Source: Perkinsus marinus ATCC 50983
Taxonomy: Eukaryota > Perkinsozoa > Perkinsida > Perkinsidae
Assembly: GCF_000006405.1 (NCBI RefSeq)
Contig: NW_003214682.1
Coordinates: 79,266 to 112,214, forward strand
Reading direction: 5' to 3'
DNA length: 32,949 nt
A program made the translations under genes and the position numbers. The notes below the pieces were generated by a model. That model had not been told where the DNA came from. It saw only the letters and a list, made by a program, of their open reading frames with translations, and did no database searches. This document shows, one piece after another, positions 20,433-30,048 of the stretch (its first letter is position 1; the number at the start of each line of letters is the position of its first letter).

Positions 20433-20600
20433 AGTGGTGGAGGAATATATGTTCGCTTTCCTCAGCCGAGCATAGGAGTTTCCTCACTAACTAAAGAGGA
20501 AGTTCATACACGAATTCAGGTAGAAATATGCAGAAACCGATGAAAATATCCCAAAATTTCCTCAGAATTTTCGTCTTCTTATCAACACAGGCAGTTGACC
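20433..20600 (+). repeat. F2 repeat, full length, in a gene spacer
   Basis: GTGGTGGAGGAATATATGTT begins it, GAATTCAGGTAGAAATATGC is central and TTTCCTCAGAATTTTCG is near its end. It lies between the FUN14 start codon and the oxygenase stop codon, so it may sit in the FUN14 promoter or the oxygenase 3' UTR. Confidence 0.8.
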
Positions 20601-20649
20601 ATGTGAGAACTGTTGAACCCCAAATCCAACCATAAAAAGAAACATGGTA

Positions 20650-23600
20650 TCAGCCCATCATATCAACCATCAGATCCCCTCTAGTTCTGAGAACCCAGCT
20701 ATCGTCATCTCCACGCTGTTGTGAAGCGAGACGTTTCCGCTTGATCGAACAGAACGCCTCCAGATCGTCCATAGCCAAGGCCTCTACAGAAACAACCACA
20801 CATCGGAGTTTCACAAATCACTTCCCGGAGAACAACTGTATTATCGGTCGCGGAAACATACACGTTTTGCATTTGCATGGAATATTACGCCACTTCACGT
20901 TAAACGGTTGAAACTCCATTGAAAATATAAGTTTCAAACAATATGATCAGAAGATACCACCGCCGTAATTCACCCTACGAAATGTCGAGCGCAAGCTCGA
21001 ATCCCGGTATAGTCATTTTACGCTTGATAAGCCTAACAACTCAACAGTGTTGGAAAATATGCATATCTTCAATTACATTTCTTGATGACAATATAAGCAT
21101 TCTGGGGAAATTCTGCGAGATTCTTTTTATTCATACGAATTCAGGTAGAAGTGTACGGAAACCAACAAGAATTTCTTCAGAAATTCCGTATTGTGACCAA
21201 CACACTTAGTTGACTACATGCATTTTTCCTACCCTGAAACTCACCCTCGCAATCTAACATCCCATGCACTTTACACGGCCAATGAACACTACTCTCAGCT
21301 CTGAACAATATAGGCACCGAAATACGATCCTCTCCTGTTGATCCCGGCGTTGCTCGGTGAACCTACAACTACCCCATTATACACAAATGTTCAATACTAG
21401 CGATGATGCTCAGCGGAAATCCTGTGAATGCATCTCTATCTTCTGAGGAACTATAATGACGTCAGAAAACGATGCTATCTCGTCTGCCCCTCATTATTAT
21501 GAATAATGATGGTATTGTGAAGTATGGATAGTAATAGTCACTTTGTAGTATTATTATGAACATAATAATAACAGTATGATGCATAGACGAGAAAAGTTAT
21601 GATAATGAACTGTGCACCTACAACTACCCAACTACACGCAAACACTCGATAATCCCACTGAAGCCTAGCGACGGTACAGCGTGAATCCACTTAAGAGCAT
21701 GCACTAAGATCTGAGTAATGATGGATATGATGATACTATTACAATATATGTACGTTTTCTCCGTACATATACCACGGTTCGGCCGCCCATTCCGGAGCTG
21801 CTGAGCTCTTTTTTCCATACTCCTATACTAGGGAAAAAAGAGAGCTGCCACGATTGAAATTACAATGGAGTTTCACCCGTGATGTGATAAACACCAGTGT
21901 AAAAAACAATTTCATGACCACTGCATAGCGCAAACATCGCGTTTTTCACCGAGTTTAACGCCACTTCACGTAAAACGGGTGAAATTTCAATAATTTCATG
22001 TATCCTCTGCAGTGACACCTGCACCCACATACCGTCGCCGGGATTTTATCATCAGAAATGATACTCATAAAGTCGCCGGGGAATACCACAACCGACACGC
22101 CGTCCGAAACGAGTTCATCAACAGCTCGCCATCCATCTTCTGGACACAAGATCTCGAGTGAAGATCCTCCACCTCCAGTGCATGCTATAACCTGCGGAAT
22201 TTCAAGACTCGTATCTATAATCTGCGGAACAGGACCATTTTTCTCCGTTGTGGGCTATCGAAATCGAGTACACTGGAGTTCCACCCGTTTTACGTGAAGT
22301 GTCGTAATACTCGGTGAAAAACGCGATATTCGCGGTGATATGCAGTAGTCGTGAAATAAATTTTTTCACTGATGTTTTTATTCATATCACTAGGGTGAAA
22401 CTCCACTGTATAAAGGTTAGTTCAACGTCTATGACTGTTAAGACGTTTCAAACAGTGTCAGCAACATTTAGATGAGGTGCTCACCATAAGCACCTATACG
22501 GAATGTGATTCTGTTTTGATTTAAAATCATACGTACATGACATATTATATAACTAATAATATCAAAAATTATATAGTATATATAAATGAAGTTCCACCCG
22601 TCATATGAAAAAACACCAGTGAAAAACATATTTCACGACTACTGCATACCGCGAATTTCGGGTTTTTTCACCGACTATCACGCCACTTCACGAAAAACGG
22701 GTGAAACTCTACTATACACCCCTCCACATATACCGCATATAATACGGTTGCAGGTTTTCTGGCTTGGTAGACTCTGGTCGCCGATTCAATTTGAATGCTA
22801 ATTTTACTAGCACTTTACTTTTTTCATGCTAATTGTTTCTTCAGTTACGGTGATGTGAATCTGTTCGAGCTATCCCAGGTGGATTTGTATTCCGTACCCT
22901 CCTTCGTATGCGCTTGAGGAAAATTCAGCACTTCATACCGCAATTTTCCATGAAAACGGAATGTGACCATCTCCCCTACCGTAAAGAAACTAGCATCGGT
23001 ATGGGGGCCAAAACCCCCATCGCGATAGTGACAGAATCGTATCGTTGAATTCGACACGCCATCTTTCCGCCCTTCCATTGGCAGCAAATCAACACATTGC
23101 TCGAGGGCCGTAGCACCTATCCCATAATTTTGCTAATTTCATCAAAATCGAAACAAAAGCGCACGCCCACTATTGTTTCCGGTCAAGTATCTCTCGATGG
23201 AGCGACATAGCGTCTTCGTGATTCCACTAGCGATCGCCACGTAGGCCAGCACAGGAACTCTCAACCGGGTAGAGTCAAACCCTAGCGGAATAAGTCTACT
23301 GCCACCTCGCGCATGAGCGAGATGGATATCTACGAACTCCGCAGAACCTCGATGAGAATACCTGAGAAAGTCAAGTTTGTAATCGTTACTATCACCGTCG
23401 TCGAATATGTATTGGTGACAATATAAAATTTTCGAGGAGGTTTTCATTGATTTTTTTACACTTCTATTCGAGTTCTATAATCAATGAGGAAACTCCCGAA
23501 CTCAGTTGAGGAAAACGAACATATATTCCTCCAGCCTCTTCTCGAAACGATGCTATCTACATTCAAAAGAAGACTTCATCATGTCAAGCCTCCCAGTGAA

Positions 23601-25005
23601 GCCCGACCCCCGACGCGCGTAGTATGGGAGTATCATCATTTGTGATTTCACCTAAAGTTCTATAAATTATTTTCTCTTCCCTACAGACTTATTACATAAT
23701 ATAAGATATTAATACATGATATTCCTTTATCTCCATTTTTATAATAATAATAATAATGTTAATAGTTCATTGGAGTTCCACCCGTTTTACGTGAAGTGGC
23801 ATAAAACTCTGTGAAAAACGCGATGTTCGCTGTATGCAGTAGTCGTGAAATATGTTTTTCACTAGTGTTTTTCATATCACTAGGGTCAAGAAACTCCAAT
23901 ATTAATAGATGTCCTCTGAGTATATATAAATAACGACATATGGTATATTAATAAAGTTTCACGACCCGTTTTACGTGAAGTGGCGTAAAACTCGGTGAAA
24001 AACGCGATATTTGCGGTGATATGCAATAGTCGTAAAATATGTTTTTCACTATTTTTTTCATATCACTAGGGTCAAGAAACTCCAATATAACGCCACTCCG
24101 CGTAACACGGGTGAAACTCCATTGTTTGAATTGATTAGGGGATCAAATTTTTGAAAACGGACTTTTTAGATTTCGCGTAATGTCCCAAAAATTGCATCCC
24201 AACTCGGCAGAATATCACCCAACAGGTCGCCCTTTGAGCTTCTTCATATTCTCCCCTCCCGCGATTCGTTGCTTTTCCTCTTCATTTAATGCGAAATACT
24301 CTGCGACCCCGTCGAGTATTCTATGCTGAACTCGGTGATGGTTGTGGCGAACCACGAGTAAACCGCGTAACTGAAGTAGTGTTAAGGGAACATATGTTTG
24401 CTGGCCTCAGCAGCTGAGCTCGGGAGTTTCCAAAGCTAACTAGAGAAACGAATACGGATTCCCTCGGAATTTACGAATTGTCACCGACCAATGTCGTTGA
24501 CCATGTGCATACTTTAACAATAATGGAGTTTCACCCTAGTGATATGAAAAACACTAGTGAAAAACATATTTCACGACTACTGCATACTGCCAATATCGCG
24601 TTTTACGCCACTTCACGTAAAACAGGTGAAACTCCAATGGATAACAATCACTGAATAATTTCTCTCGTATCATTTTCTTTCTATTTTTCATTTATTCAGA
24701 ATCGATTTTGTGATAAACAATTTTCCCAGGAAAATCGATCTCCGTAGAAAACGGATATCGCCAATATGTCGTTTCGTCCTCGACTGCTGTCACTGTATAA
24801 TATTAGATATTCTTCCAATGCACAATACTCGCAAATGCAAACGCCCATATGCAACCCGGGGAATGAAAATTCATATATTTCCCTCCGAAATCAGTACTCA
24901 ATTCGAGTAGTGTTACTCGAATTCTCTAGATTTGGGTTGACCAGCACCTACTTTCAATTCATCGACAACACCCTTGTCGATATCCCCATCCGGTGATGCA
25001 TCCAT
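20650..25005 (-). CDS. 2-oxoglutarate/Fe(II) oxygenase, isopenicillin-N-synthase-like, 7 exons, 314 aa
   Basis: Exons (minus): 24952-25005, 24219-24370, 23171-23361, 22980-23116, 22033-22191, 21245-21362, 20650-20783, with phase kept throughout. The N-terminal half matches the DIOX_N domain (LLVVRHNHH, GVAEYFALNEEEKQRIAG, VGYSHRG). The catalytic core has GFGPHTDASFFT with iron ligands His171 and Asp173, then LEILCPEDGWRAV and VVVFPGDFMSIISDDKIPAT. VHRATP supplies His233, and DRISVP supplies Arg244 and Ser246, which bind 2-oxoglutarate in this family. All catalytic residues are therefore present. The substrate cannot be inferred. The start at 25005 is the first in-frame ATG of the first recognised exon; a further 5' exon is possible. 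Six introns total over 3.4 kb, and five of the six hold F1 and/or F2 repeats. Confidence 0.91.
20803..20920 (+). repeat. F1 MITE, variant subfamily
   Basis: It runs from ATCGGAGTTTCACAAATCAC to GGTTGAAACTCCATT and shares the GGTCGCGGAAACATACACG interior with the copy at 1669-1819. It is in the last oxygenase intron (20784-21244). Confidence 0.82.
21040..21230 (+). repeat. F2 repeat, rearranged
   Basis: CAGTGTTGGAAAATATGCAT opens it, and ACGAATTCAGGTAGAAGTGT with GTTGACTACATGCATTTTTC follow. The CTCAGCTGAG block is missing. It is in the last oxygenase intron. Confidence 0.7.
21491..21570. repeat. AT-rich hairpins
   Basis: TCATTATT/AATAATGA pair across ATG at 21491-21509. TATTATTATG/CATAATAATA pair across AA at 21549-21570. 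Both are in the oxygenase intron 21363-22032. Confidence 0.8.
21745..21842. repeat. Two hairpins in an oxygenase intron
   Basis: TATATGTACG/CGTACATATA pair across 7 nt at 21745-21771. CTCTTTTTTCC (21806-21816) pairs with GGAAAAAAGAG (21832-21842). An F1 MITE begins 20 bp further on. Confidence 0.85.
21863..21992 (+). repeat. F1 MITE, full length
   Basis: CAATGGAGTTTCACCCGTGA to AAAACGGGTGAAATTTCAAT. It is in the oxygenase intron 21363-22032 and ends 40 bp before exon 22033-22191. Confidence 0.87.
22270..22411 (-). repeat. F1 MITE, full length
   Basis: CACTGGAGTTCCACCCG to GGTGAAACTCCACTG, flanked by TA on both sides. It is in the oxygenase intron 22192-22979. Confidence 0.88.
22585..22714 (+). 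repeat. F1 MITE, full length
   Basis: AATGAAGTTCCACCCGTCAT to AACGGGTGAAACTCTACTA. It is the second copy in the oxygenase intron 22192-22979, opposite in orientation to the first. Confidence 0.87.
23400..23545 (-). repeat. F2 repeat, full length
   Basis: CGAATATGTATTGGTGACAA opens it, CAATGAGGAAACTCCCGAAC is internal and GAGGAAAACGAACATATATT closes it. It is in the oxygenase intron 23362-24218. Confidence 0.82.
23768..23900 (-). repeat. F1 MITE, full length
   Basis: CATTGGAGTTCCACCCG to CAAGAAACTCCAAT. It is in the oxygenase intron 23362-24218. Confidence 0.88.
23951..24086 (-). repeat. F1 MITE, full length
   Basis: ATAAAGTTTCACGACCCG to GTCAAGAAACTCCAAT. It has the same orientation as the copy 50 bp away and is followed at 24090-24124 by an isolated F1 right end. 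Confidence 0.86.
24090..24124 (+). repeat. Solo F1 right-end fragment
   Basis: ACGCCACTCCGCGTAACACG plus GGTGAAACTCCATTG only. The rest of the element is missing. Confidence 0.75.
24376..24515 (+). repeat. F2 repeat, shortened
   Basis: GTGTTAAGGGAACATATGTT, CTCAGCAGCTGAGCTCGGGA and TTGACCATGTGCATAC occur in order. It is in the oxygenase intron 24371-24951. Confidence 0.76.
24521..24640 (+). repeat. F1 MITE, full length
   Basis: AATGGAGTTTCACCCTAGTG to ACAGGTGAAACTCCAATGG. It is in the oxygenase intron 24371-24951, immediately after an F2 copy. Confidence 0.88.
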
Positions 25006-25054
25006 TGATATTTCTTCCGCCACATGGTCATATAAAAAAGTTCGCTTTTCGCTC

Positions 25055-25140
25055 ATTGGAGTTTCACCCTAGTGATATGAAAAACACTAATGAAAAACAC
25101 ATTTCATATATCACATGGCGAAAAAGGCGTAAAACACATA
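25055..25140 (+). repeat. F1 MITE, left half plus damaged interior
   Basis: ATTGGAGTTTCACCCTAGTG is intact. The right terminus is missing and only GGCGTAAAACACATA remains. Confidence 0.72.
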
Positions 25141-25390
25141 TGGTGTTTCCACTCACGTTCCGCGAGTGGGATGTTGCTAGTCGTTGTCTTACTCCTCAGG
25201 TGTTTGTGTTAGAGCCTCTAAGTAGCGCAACTAGGGTGAAAGATTTGAGAGAAATTTTCAGGAGTCCCTCGCTTTCCTCCCGACCGCTACTATTGAGTTA
25301 ACCGCGTTGACCCCCATGACATTACATTTTCAGGGACGAGTTCGACAAAGTAGGACTAGTTACAGTTGACCAACTTAATAGTCGCAGCTT

Positions 25391-25529
25391 ATTCTTGCTA
25401 TCTTAGTATAAATGTGTACGTAAGCACATAGCGAACATAAGGCCAACATTGACGTTTTGTATACTGCTGCATCTCAACCTACTCTGCATTGAGTTCTACA
25501 ACTTATGCATTGGCAACTTGATCAACAAT
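25391..25529 (+). repeat. 139-bp direct repeat, copy 1
   Basis: It starts TTCTTGCTATCTTAGTATAA and ends TTGATCAACAATC. It contains ACGTAAGCACATAGCGAACA and TTGACGTTTTGTATACTGCT, shared with copy 2. Confidence 0.88.
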
Positions 25530-25670
25530 CATCCGAAAATCCTACCATGGGTCGTCCTGCAAGAAGGAACTCAGTCTCAGAGGAGCTCAGTTAGCTCCAC
25601 CCTCTCTCATTGTCCTGTCGTCTCAACATCCGACCGAATCTCCCCCCCCCCCCTCCAGAGTGTTGATCAA

Positions 25671-25809
25671 CTTGTGCTATCTTAGTATAGGTATGTACGT
25701 AAGCACATAGCGAACATAAAGTCCACATTGACGTTTTGTATACTGCTGCACCTCAACCTACTGTGCATTGAGTTCTACGACTTATACAATGGCAACTTGA
25801 TCAACAACC
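25671..25809 (+). repeat. 139-bp direct repeat, copy 2
   Basis: Colinear with copy 1 at a distance of 280 bp and with few substitutions. The shared blocks are CTATCTTAGTATA, TACGTAAGCACATAGCGAAC and CATTGAGTTCTACGACTTA. Confidence 0.88.
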
Positions 25810-26426
25810 AATCACTACACCTCTTCAATCTCAAATTCAGCAAATGAAGGGTGAAACAGATTAGAAAAATGAAATTTGATTTTAGTCGGATGAAAAGAGT
25901 TTTTCACCGAGTGAAAGTTCAAATTCGAAATGAAAGTTCGACTTTCGTAGACCACTAAAAAATGAAAGTTCAAATTCGTAAACGAAATCTATGAATTCGG
26001 AAACACAAGTTGAAACTAGTCAAACACAAAACCAATGAAAGCTCATTTTCATGCACTTACACCACTTCTCGATATGCGTTGTTCACACTCCACGAGTTGA
26101 CAACTCGCACAATGTGCGAAGACTGCTCGAGGTACTTCTCAAATGTGAACAGTTATTGCACTGAGTGAGATTCACGGGTAGTTCTCCGGAACGAAAAAAG
26201 TTGAAGTCGAACGATACGCACATCCACAACATATAAACGGCGTTTCAAACCACCGATCCGAGCTGAAGAAATTCCGGTATAACCGTGTCTTAAAAAAATA
26301 ACAAAAAACTCTAGAAGACGTTCCTCCCATACTTAATTTTCAACATATAACTCAACAACTACTCCAACACATACTAGAAACGACGCTGCTTTCCTTCTTT
26401 CTCTAGTATTAATGCTTCCTCGACGA

Positions 26427-28568
26427 TCAGTCCATCGCCAATCTCTCTTTACCACCGCTCATTAGATTCAACAAGAGTGAGTCAGAGTTGAGTACCTATT
26501 ATCGAAAATTCAAATCCTCGGCAAAATCGTCAGTTACTTCACTACCATTTTATTTCGGCTCACTGCCATGTGATGAGCAATTTCCTTTGCGGCGTCAATT
26601 CGCCTCAATTCTACGAAACCGGGATTATTCTGGATCGCCGAACCAATCATCTTGGCAGACTCCATTTCACCTGACACAAACATTGTTGGAGTAGTAGGAA
26701 TATATGCAATCGCTTTCCTCAGCAGCTGAGCTCAGGAGTTTCCTATACAGTGTTGCAGTAGGAATATATGCAATCGCTTTCCTCAGCAGCTGAGCTCAGG
26801 AGTTTCCTATACAGTGTTGGAGTAGGAATATATGTAATCGCTTTCCTCAGCTGCTGAGCTCAGGAGTTTCCTATACAGTGTTGGAATAGGAATATATGTA
26901 ATCGCTTTCCTCAGCAGCTGAGCTCAGGAGTTTCCTATACAGTGTTGGAGTAGGAATATGTGTTAGCTTTCCTCAGCTGCTGAGCTCACGAGTTTCCTAT
27001 ACAGTGTTGGAGTAGGAATATATGTAATCGCTTTGCTCAGCTGCTGAGCTCAGGAGTTTACCATACAGTGTTGGAGTAGGAATATATGTAATCGCTTTCC
27101 TCAACTGCTGAGCTCAGGAGTTTCCAAAGCTAATTGTAGGAGTTTATATACGAAGTCGGGTGAAATTGTACAGAAACCAATGAGAATACCGGGAAATTTC
27201 CTCAGAATTTTCATAGGCACCAACACATGTAGTTGACCATGTGCATGTTTTCCCACAGCGAATAACACTCCAGACAATCGACGGAGAATTGTCATAAAAA
27301 CTGACGCCATACCCTGAGCCTTGATGATAATATTCTTCTTCATTTCCTGGGCCTTCAACACTTGATATTTCGCTTTTTCAGCCTGCTGTTGAGCTACCTG
27401 CTTCTGCTCAACCGCGCCCGCATATCTACATACAAACTCACATAAAAATAAGCGATAATATTTAATTATATAATTGGAGTTTTTTCACCCTAGTGAGAAA
27501 TATATTTTAAGACTACTGCACAGCGCAAATATTGGGTTTTTCACTTCACGTAAACCGTGTTGAACTCCAATATGTAGCCAATCATAAGCCTCTTACTCTG
27601 GAGAAAAAGCGAGATCAACAATAGCGACATCGTCCAGAATCAAGTTGAATTCTCGGGCGCGTTCGACCAACTCTTGTCGAATACGACGAGACACGACCTA
27701 AAATAGAAGGCATGCAAAAACCAATAGAAAAACTCGTTTGAATTTACCTCTCGCTGAGTGACCAACTCCGAAGCGTTGAACTGCGCAACGACCGATTTCA
27801 AAACCTCATTGATGATGGACGGTAGGACCTGTGGACGCAAAAGTATTTTCAAATCCAGTATTAATATAAAATATTAACATCTATATGTGTCGGCGACAAA
27901 TTTGAAAATTGTGAGGAAATTTGGTAAAATTCTTATTGGTACATTTCGACATGAATAGGCTCCTATAATTAGGAAGGATGCTCCTGAGCTCAAATGAGGA
28001 GAGCGAACACATACTTCTCCAACACTAGTCAAATGAAAATGAATATTGAATTACCTTCTCATCATAGTCGGTACCAACATAGCGGTATATAGCCGGTAGT
28101 TTATCTTCTCTAGGACGACACAGTGTTCGTAGGGAAATGCTGACCATCTGGAGATCCTTGGAACCCGTGAGGGACACCTAGAGAGGATAATTTAATACCG
28201 TAAATCAGACGAATCACTTACCAGCGTTCTGGGCTTAGTTCTAATGTCGAAGTTGATCGGTCTTTCGAACCAAGGTACCATCACGTGAGTTCCTTCAGAG
28301 TAGAGGTCTTCTTGGATACCGCTGAGTCTGGAGAACTTGATGGCTCGATGACCGGCATCGACTAAACAGGGGAAGAAATATGTACCATATTTGGGCCTAT
28401 TCTGTATCTTGCAAGGTTGAACCTAGGATACTCCATCCTACTATTACCGTTAAAAAGGCAATTCTTAAAAGCCCAGACCGAGCCGCCGATCCCCACGGTC
28501 CCGACCGTGATCGCCTTCGCCAATTGCGGGCCAAACTTCGAGAATGCTTCGGTGAACTTCTGCGACAT
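26427..28568 (-). CDS. PHB2: Prohibitin 2, mitochondrial inner-membrane scaffold, 8 exons, 290 aa
   Basis: Exons (minus): 28448-28568, 28222-28361, 28055-28177, 27748-27828, 27597-27697, 27313-27425, 26546-26670, 26427-26495, all GT-AG and in phase. The N-terminus has a hydrophobic helix ([13 protein letters not shown]) that anchors prohibitins in the inner membrane. The SPFH domain carries [70 protein letters not shown] and LVTQRE. A coiled-coil segment follows ([20 protein letters not shown]), then [13 protein letters not shown] and [10 protein letters not shown] at the C-terminus. Length and the FERP motif fit PHB2 rather than PHB1. The protein should form ring complexes with PHB1. Introns 3 and 6 hold F2 repeats, intron 5 an F1 MITE. 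Confidence 0.97.
26684..27066 (+). repeat. Tandem array of about six 64-bp units in prohibitin intron 6
   Basis: Units begin near CAGTGTTGGAGTAGGAATAT and repeat at 26748, 26812, 26876, 26940, 27002 and 27066. Spacing is 64 bp except one of 62. Each contains TTTCCTCAGC plus an inverted CTCAG...CTGAG core. The unit equals the first third of the F2 repeat and runs straight into a complete F2 copy. Confidence 0.93.
27066..27265 (+). repeat. F2 repeat, full length
   Basis: It continues from the tandem array through TACAGAAACCAATGAGAATA and TCCTCAGAATTTTCATAGG to GTTGACCATGTGCATGTTTT. With the array it fills prohibitin intron 6 (26671-27312, 642 bp). Confidence 0.86.
27473..27572 (+). repeat. F1 MITE, internally deleted
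   Basis: AATTGGAGTTTTTTCACCCT to CGTGTTGAACTCCAAT with parts of the left arm missing. It is in prohibitin intron 5 (27426-27596). Confidence 0.82.
27878..28028 (-). repeat. F2 repeat, full length
   Basis: TATATGTGTCGGCGACAAAT opens it, CCTGAGCTCAAATGAGGAG is internal and GAACACATACTTCTCCAAC closes it. It is in prohibitin intron 3 (27829-28054). Confidence 0.8.
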
Positions 28569-28910
28569 TACCAGAAACTACAAGGAACCGAAGCTGAGAC
28601 CTCGATGCTCGGGGGCTCGAGGTTCATCGCAAAAAGCGCGCGCCCAAGTGATCGATTTAAATGGAACGCAAAACGAAGATTGGGATGAATAGGATTGTGT
28701 CGTCGTTGAATTTATGATGACTGATGTGTTCAGTGGTGACTAGCAGAGACTGCCGAATCGGCGGGAAGCAGTCGGAGGTCCGCCTACGTTAAGCCTTCTG
28801 GGATCGACGTATCTTGAGGTCGACCATGAAAGATTCAGACTAGGTCCGGTTTTGACCTCCACTTCCCTTTCTCTATCAGCCGATCCCCGACTCTCGAAAT
28901 GTCAGTCAGC

Positions 28911-29150
28911 TCAGTCTAAACCCCAGCGTCCCCGGGCCGGTGAGGGTTGCGATATGTGTTCCAGGAGTTCCATCCGCTTTGATGATGTGTATTGATCATC
29001 GTATGAATTTCCGTTATAGGATTGACCACTTCTTGTAACGCGAGTAAAGGGCTTTTGTGGACTTACAAGGAACCTATTTTTTGGCGAAATCACTCCATCG
29101 TCATGCGTTTCGTCTATAACGCGCTCGCCCGAACGCGACGATACAGGCAA
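28911..29150 (-). CDS. 3' end of an uncharacterised gene
   Basis: Two exons join in phase through a 90-bp GT-AG intron (28977-29066). The upstream exon (29067 to about 29150) reads SGERVIDETHDDGVISPKNR. The last exon, 28911-28976, reads MELLEHISQPSPARGRWGLD and ends in TGA. The peptide is hydrophilic and no family is recognised. Its 5' extent is unclear; minus-strand fragments at about 29370-29560 are Arg/Ser-rich but not connected in phase. It lies upstream of prohibitin on the same strand. Confidence 0.45.
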   Translation of the reverse strand: MPVSSRSGERVIDETHDDGVISPKNRFLVSPQKPFTRVTRSGQSYNGNSYDDQYTSSKRMELLEHISQPSPARGRWGLD

Positions 29151-29179
29151 TGATAGTCATTACTTAGTATTGGATCTAG

Positions 29180-29201
29180 CACGTGTTCTCATCAACACGT
29201 G
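29180..29201. repeat. Hairpin, 8-bp arms
   Basis: CACGTGTT pairs with AACACGTG across CTCATC. It contains two CACGTG E-box-type hexamers. Confidence 0.8.
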
Positions 29202-29810
29202 AGAAGTCCATGTGTCGAGAAGATCCGTGCCCCTCGGGATTACGATGAAGTTCCTTTACAGTGGGGATGTTTAAGGCGCCTTGAGTTCAGGAGTAGAGTA
29301 TCGCGGCTTGAACTCAAGTAACACTGTAACTTGACTTTGAGCCGCAATTTGCTCAGGGCCAGTTAGCAATAGGTCTTCCTACTTCGGGCCGAATCATTAT
29401 ACGCTTCGTTCACTTCACTTCTCGGACGATGTAGAACACTATATTGCACTGTAATGCATAGTCGTTCACGGGCATGAGTCCGTGTTGAGCCGTAGCCATC
29501 TAACTCAAGTTCGTTTCGTCCTGATTTCCACTCTCCTCGTATCGCGTTCCTTAGTGCTGGAAGGTTCTACCAACATAATGGACAGGCTTGCCATGTTGCG
29601 ACTTGGTCTTAATCTATCTCCACTTGAATGATAGATCACTTGAGCCTCAAAAGGTAAATGAAAAACCTGCTTTGTGGGAAGCAGAGATTGCTTACGAATC
29701 CGAACAGAGAAAAATGTAGACTATTGCAGTTCGTCCAATGTTTCCGAATCAACCCGTTTTGAACACATGATAGTGCACTCAGTGAGGAAAGATATCAACA
29801 TGATGCTTCA
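29202..29810. other. Region with weak minus-strand coding signs
   Basis: Apart from the hairpin at 29280-29318 I can only point to short minus-strand stretches such as RPRSEVNEAYNDSARSRKTY near 29390-29450. None has confirmed splice partners. Confidence 0.3.
29280..29318. repeat. Hairpin, 10-bp arms
   Basis: CTTGAGTTCA (29280-29289) pairs with TGAACTCAAG (29309-29318) across 19 nt. Confidence 0.8.
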
Positions 29811-29813
29811 GCT

Positions 29814-30020
29814 CTAGTAGCTGATAATTGATTTCATCATCATCGCAATCATGACCGTGTTCATGAGGAAGAAATTGAATATCGAGTAAAACTCGGATTT
29901 GTGGTGATCGGCTAATCGATAAGTTATAGCTCTTAGGGCGGTCGCAGCTATCATCAGTACCGCGCTCGCCCTTCCGACTGGATCAATATCTGACTCAGGT
30001 GCTCTGCAGTCGAATCTAGC
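29814..30020 (-). CDS. C-terminal exon of an uncharacterised membrane protein
   Basis: An open frame ending at TAG (29814-29816) reads PVGRASAVLMIAATALRAI and later FYSIFNFFLMNTVMIAMMM. This suggests one or two hydrophobic segments. The upstream limit is a guess; just beyond lies the hairpin at 30024-30048 and the duplicated block. No family is recognised. Confidence 0.35.
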   Translation of the reverse strand, partial: ARFDCRAPESDIDPVGRASAVLMIAATALRAITYRLADHHKSEFYSIFNFFLMNTVMIAMMMKSIISY

Positions 30021-30023
30021 GGA

Positions 30024-30048
30024 GGAAAAACTGCATCGCAGTTTTTCC
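30024..30048. repeat. Hairpin, 11-bp arms
   Basis: GGAAAAACTGC pairs with GCAGTTTTTCC across ATC. Confidence 0.88.

Larger units (their letters stand above)
25006..26426. other. Spacer between the oxygenase start and the prohibitin stop
   Basis: No exon is supported here, though a 5' exon of the oxygenase cannot be excluded. It contains an F1 fragment at 25055-25140, two 139-bp direct repeats, a run of 12 C at 25642-25653 and a series of ATGAAAGTTCAAATTCG-like words at about 25900-26050. It should include the oxygenase promoter and the prohibitin 3' UTR. Confidence 0.5.

Noticed and set aside
20068-20433. A 121-codon plus-strand open frame
   Set aside because: It is antisense to FUN14 exon 1, which has family context and phase, so this frame is a shadow.
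23560-23640. A possible oxygenase exon (GFTGRLDMMKSSFE on the minus strand)
   Set aside because: Exons 24219-24370 and 23171-23361 join in phase to give the expected VGYSHRG; the extra piece would disrupt it.
26684-27066. Regularly spaced repeats as a CRISPR array
   Set aside because: The units are contiguous without unique spacers, lie in an intron and derive from the F2 repeat.
28380-28688. Two overlapping plus-strand open frames of 91-102 codons
   Set aside because: They lie opposite prohibitin exon 1 and intron 1 and show no family features.
29180-29201. CACGTG repeats as a defined promoter element
   Set aside because: They are part of a hairpin and no transcription start is identifiable, so a regulatory call is not supported.
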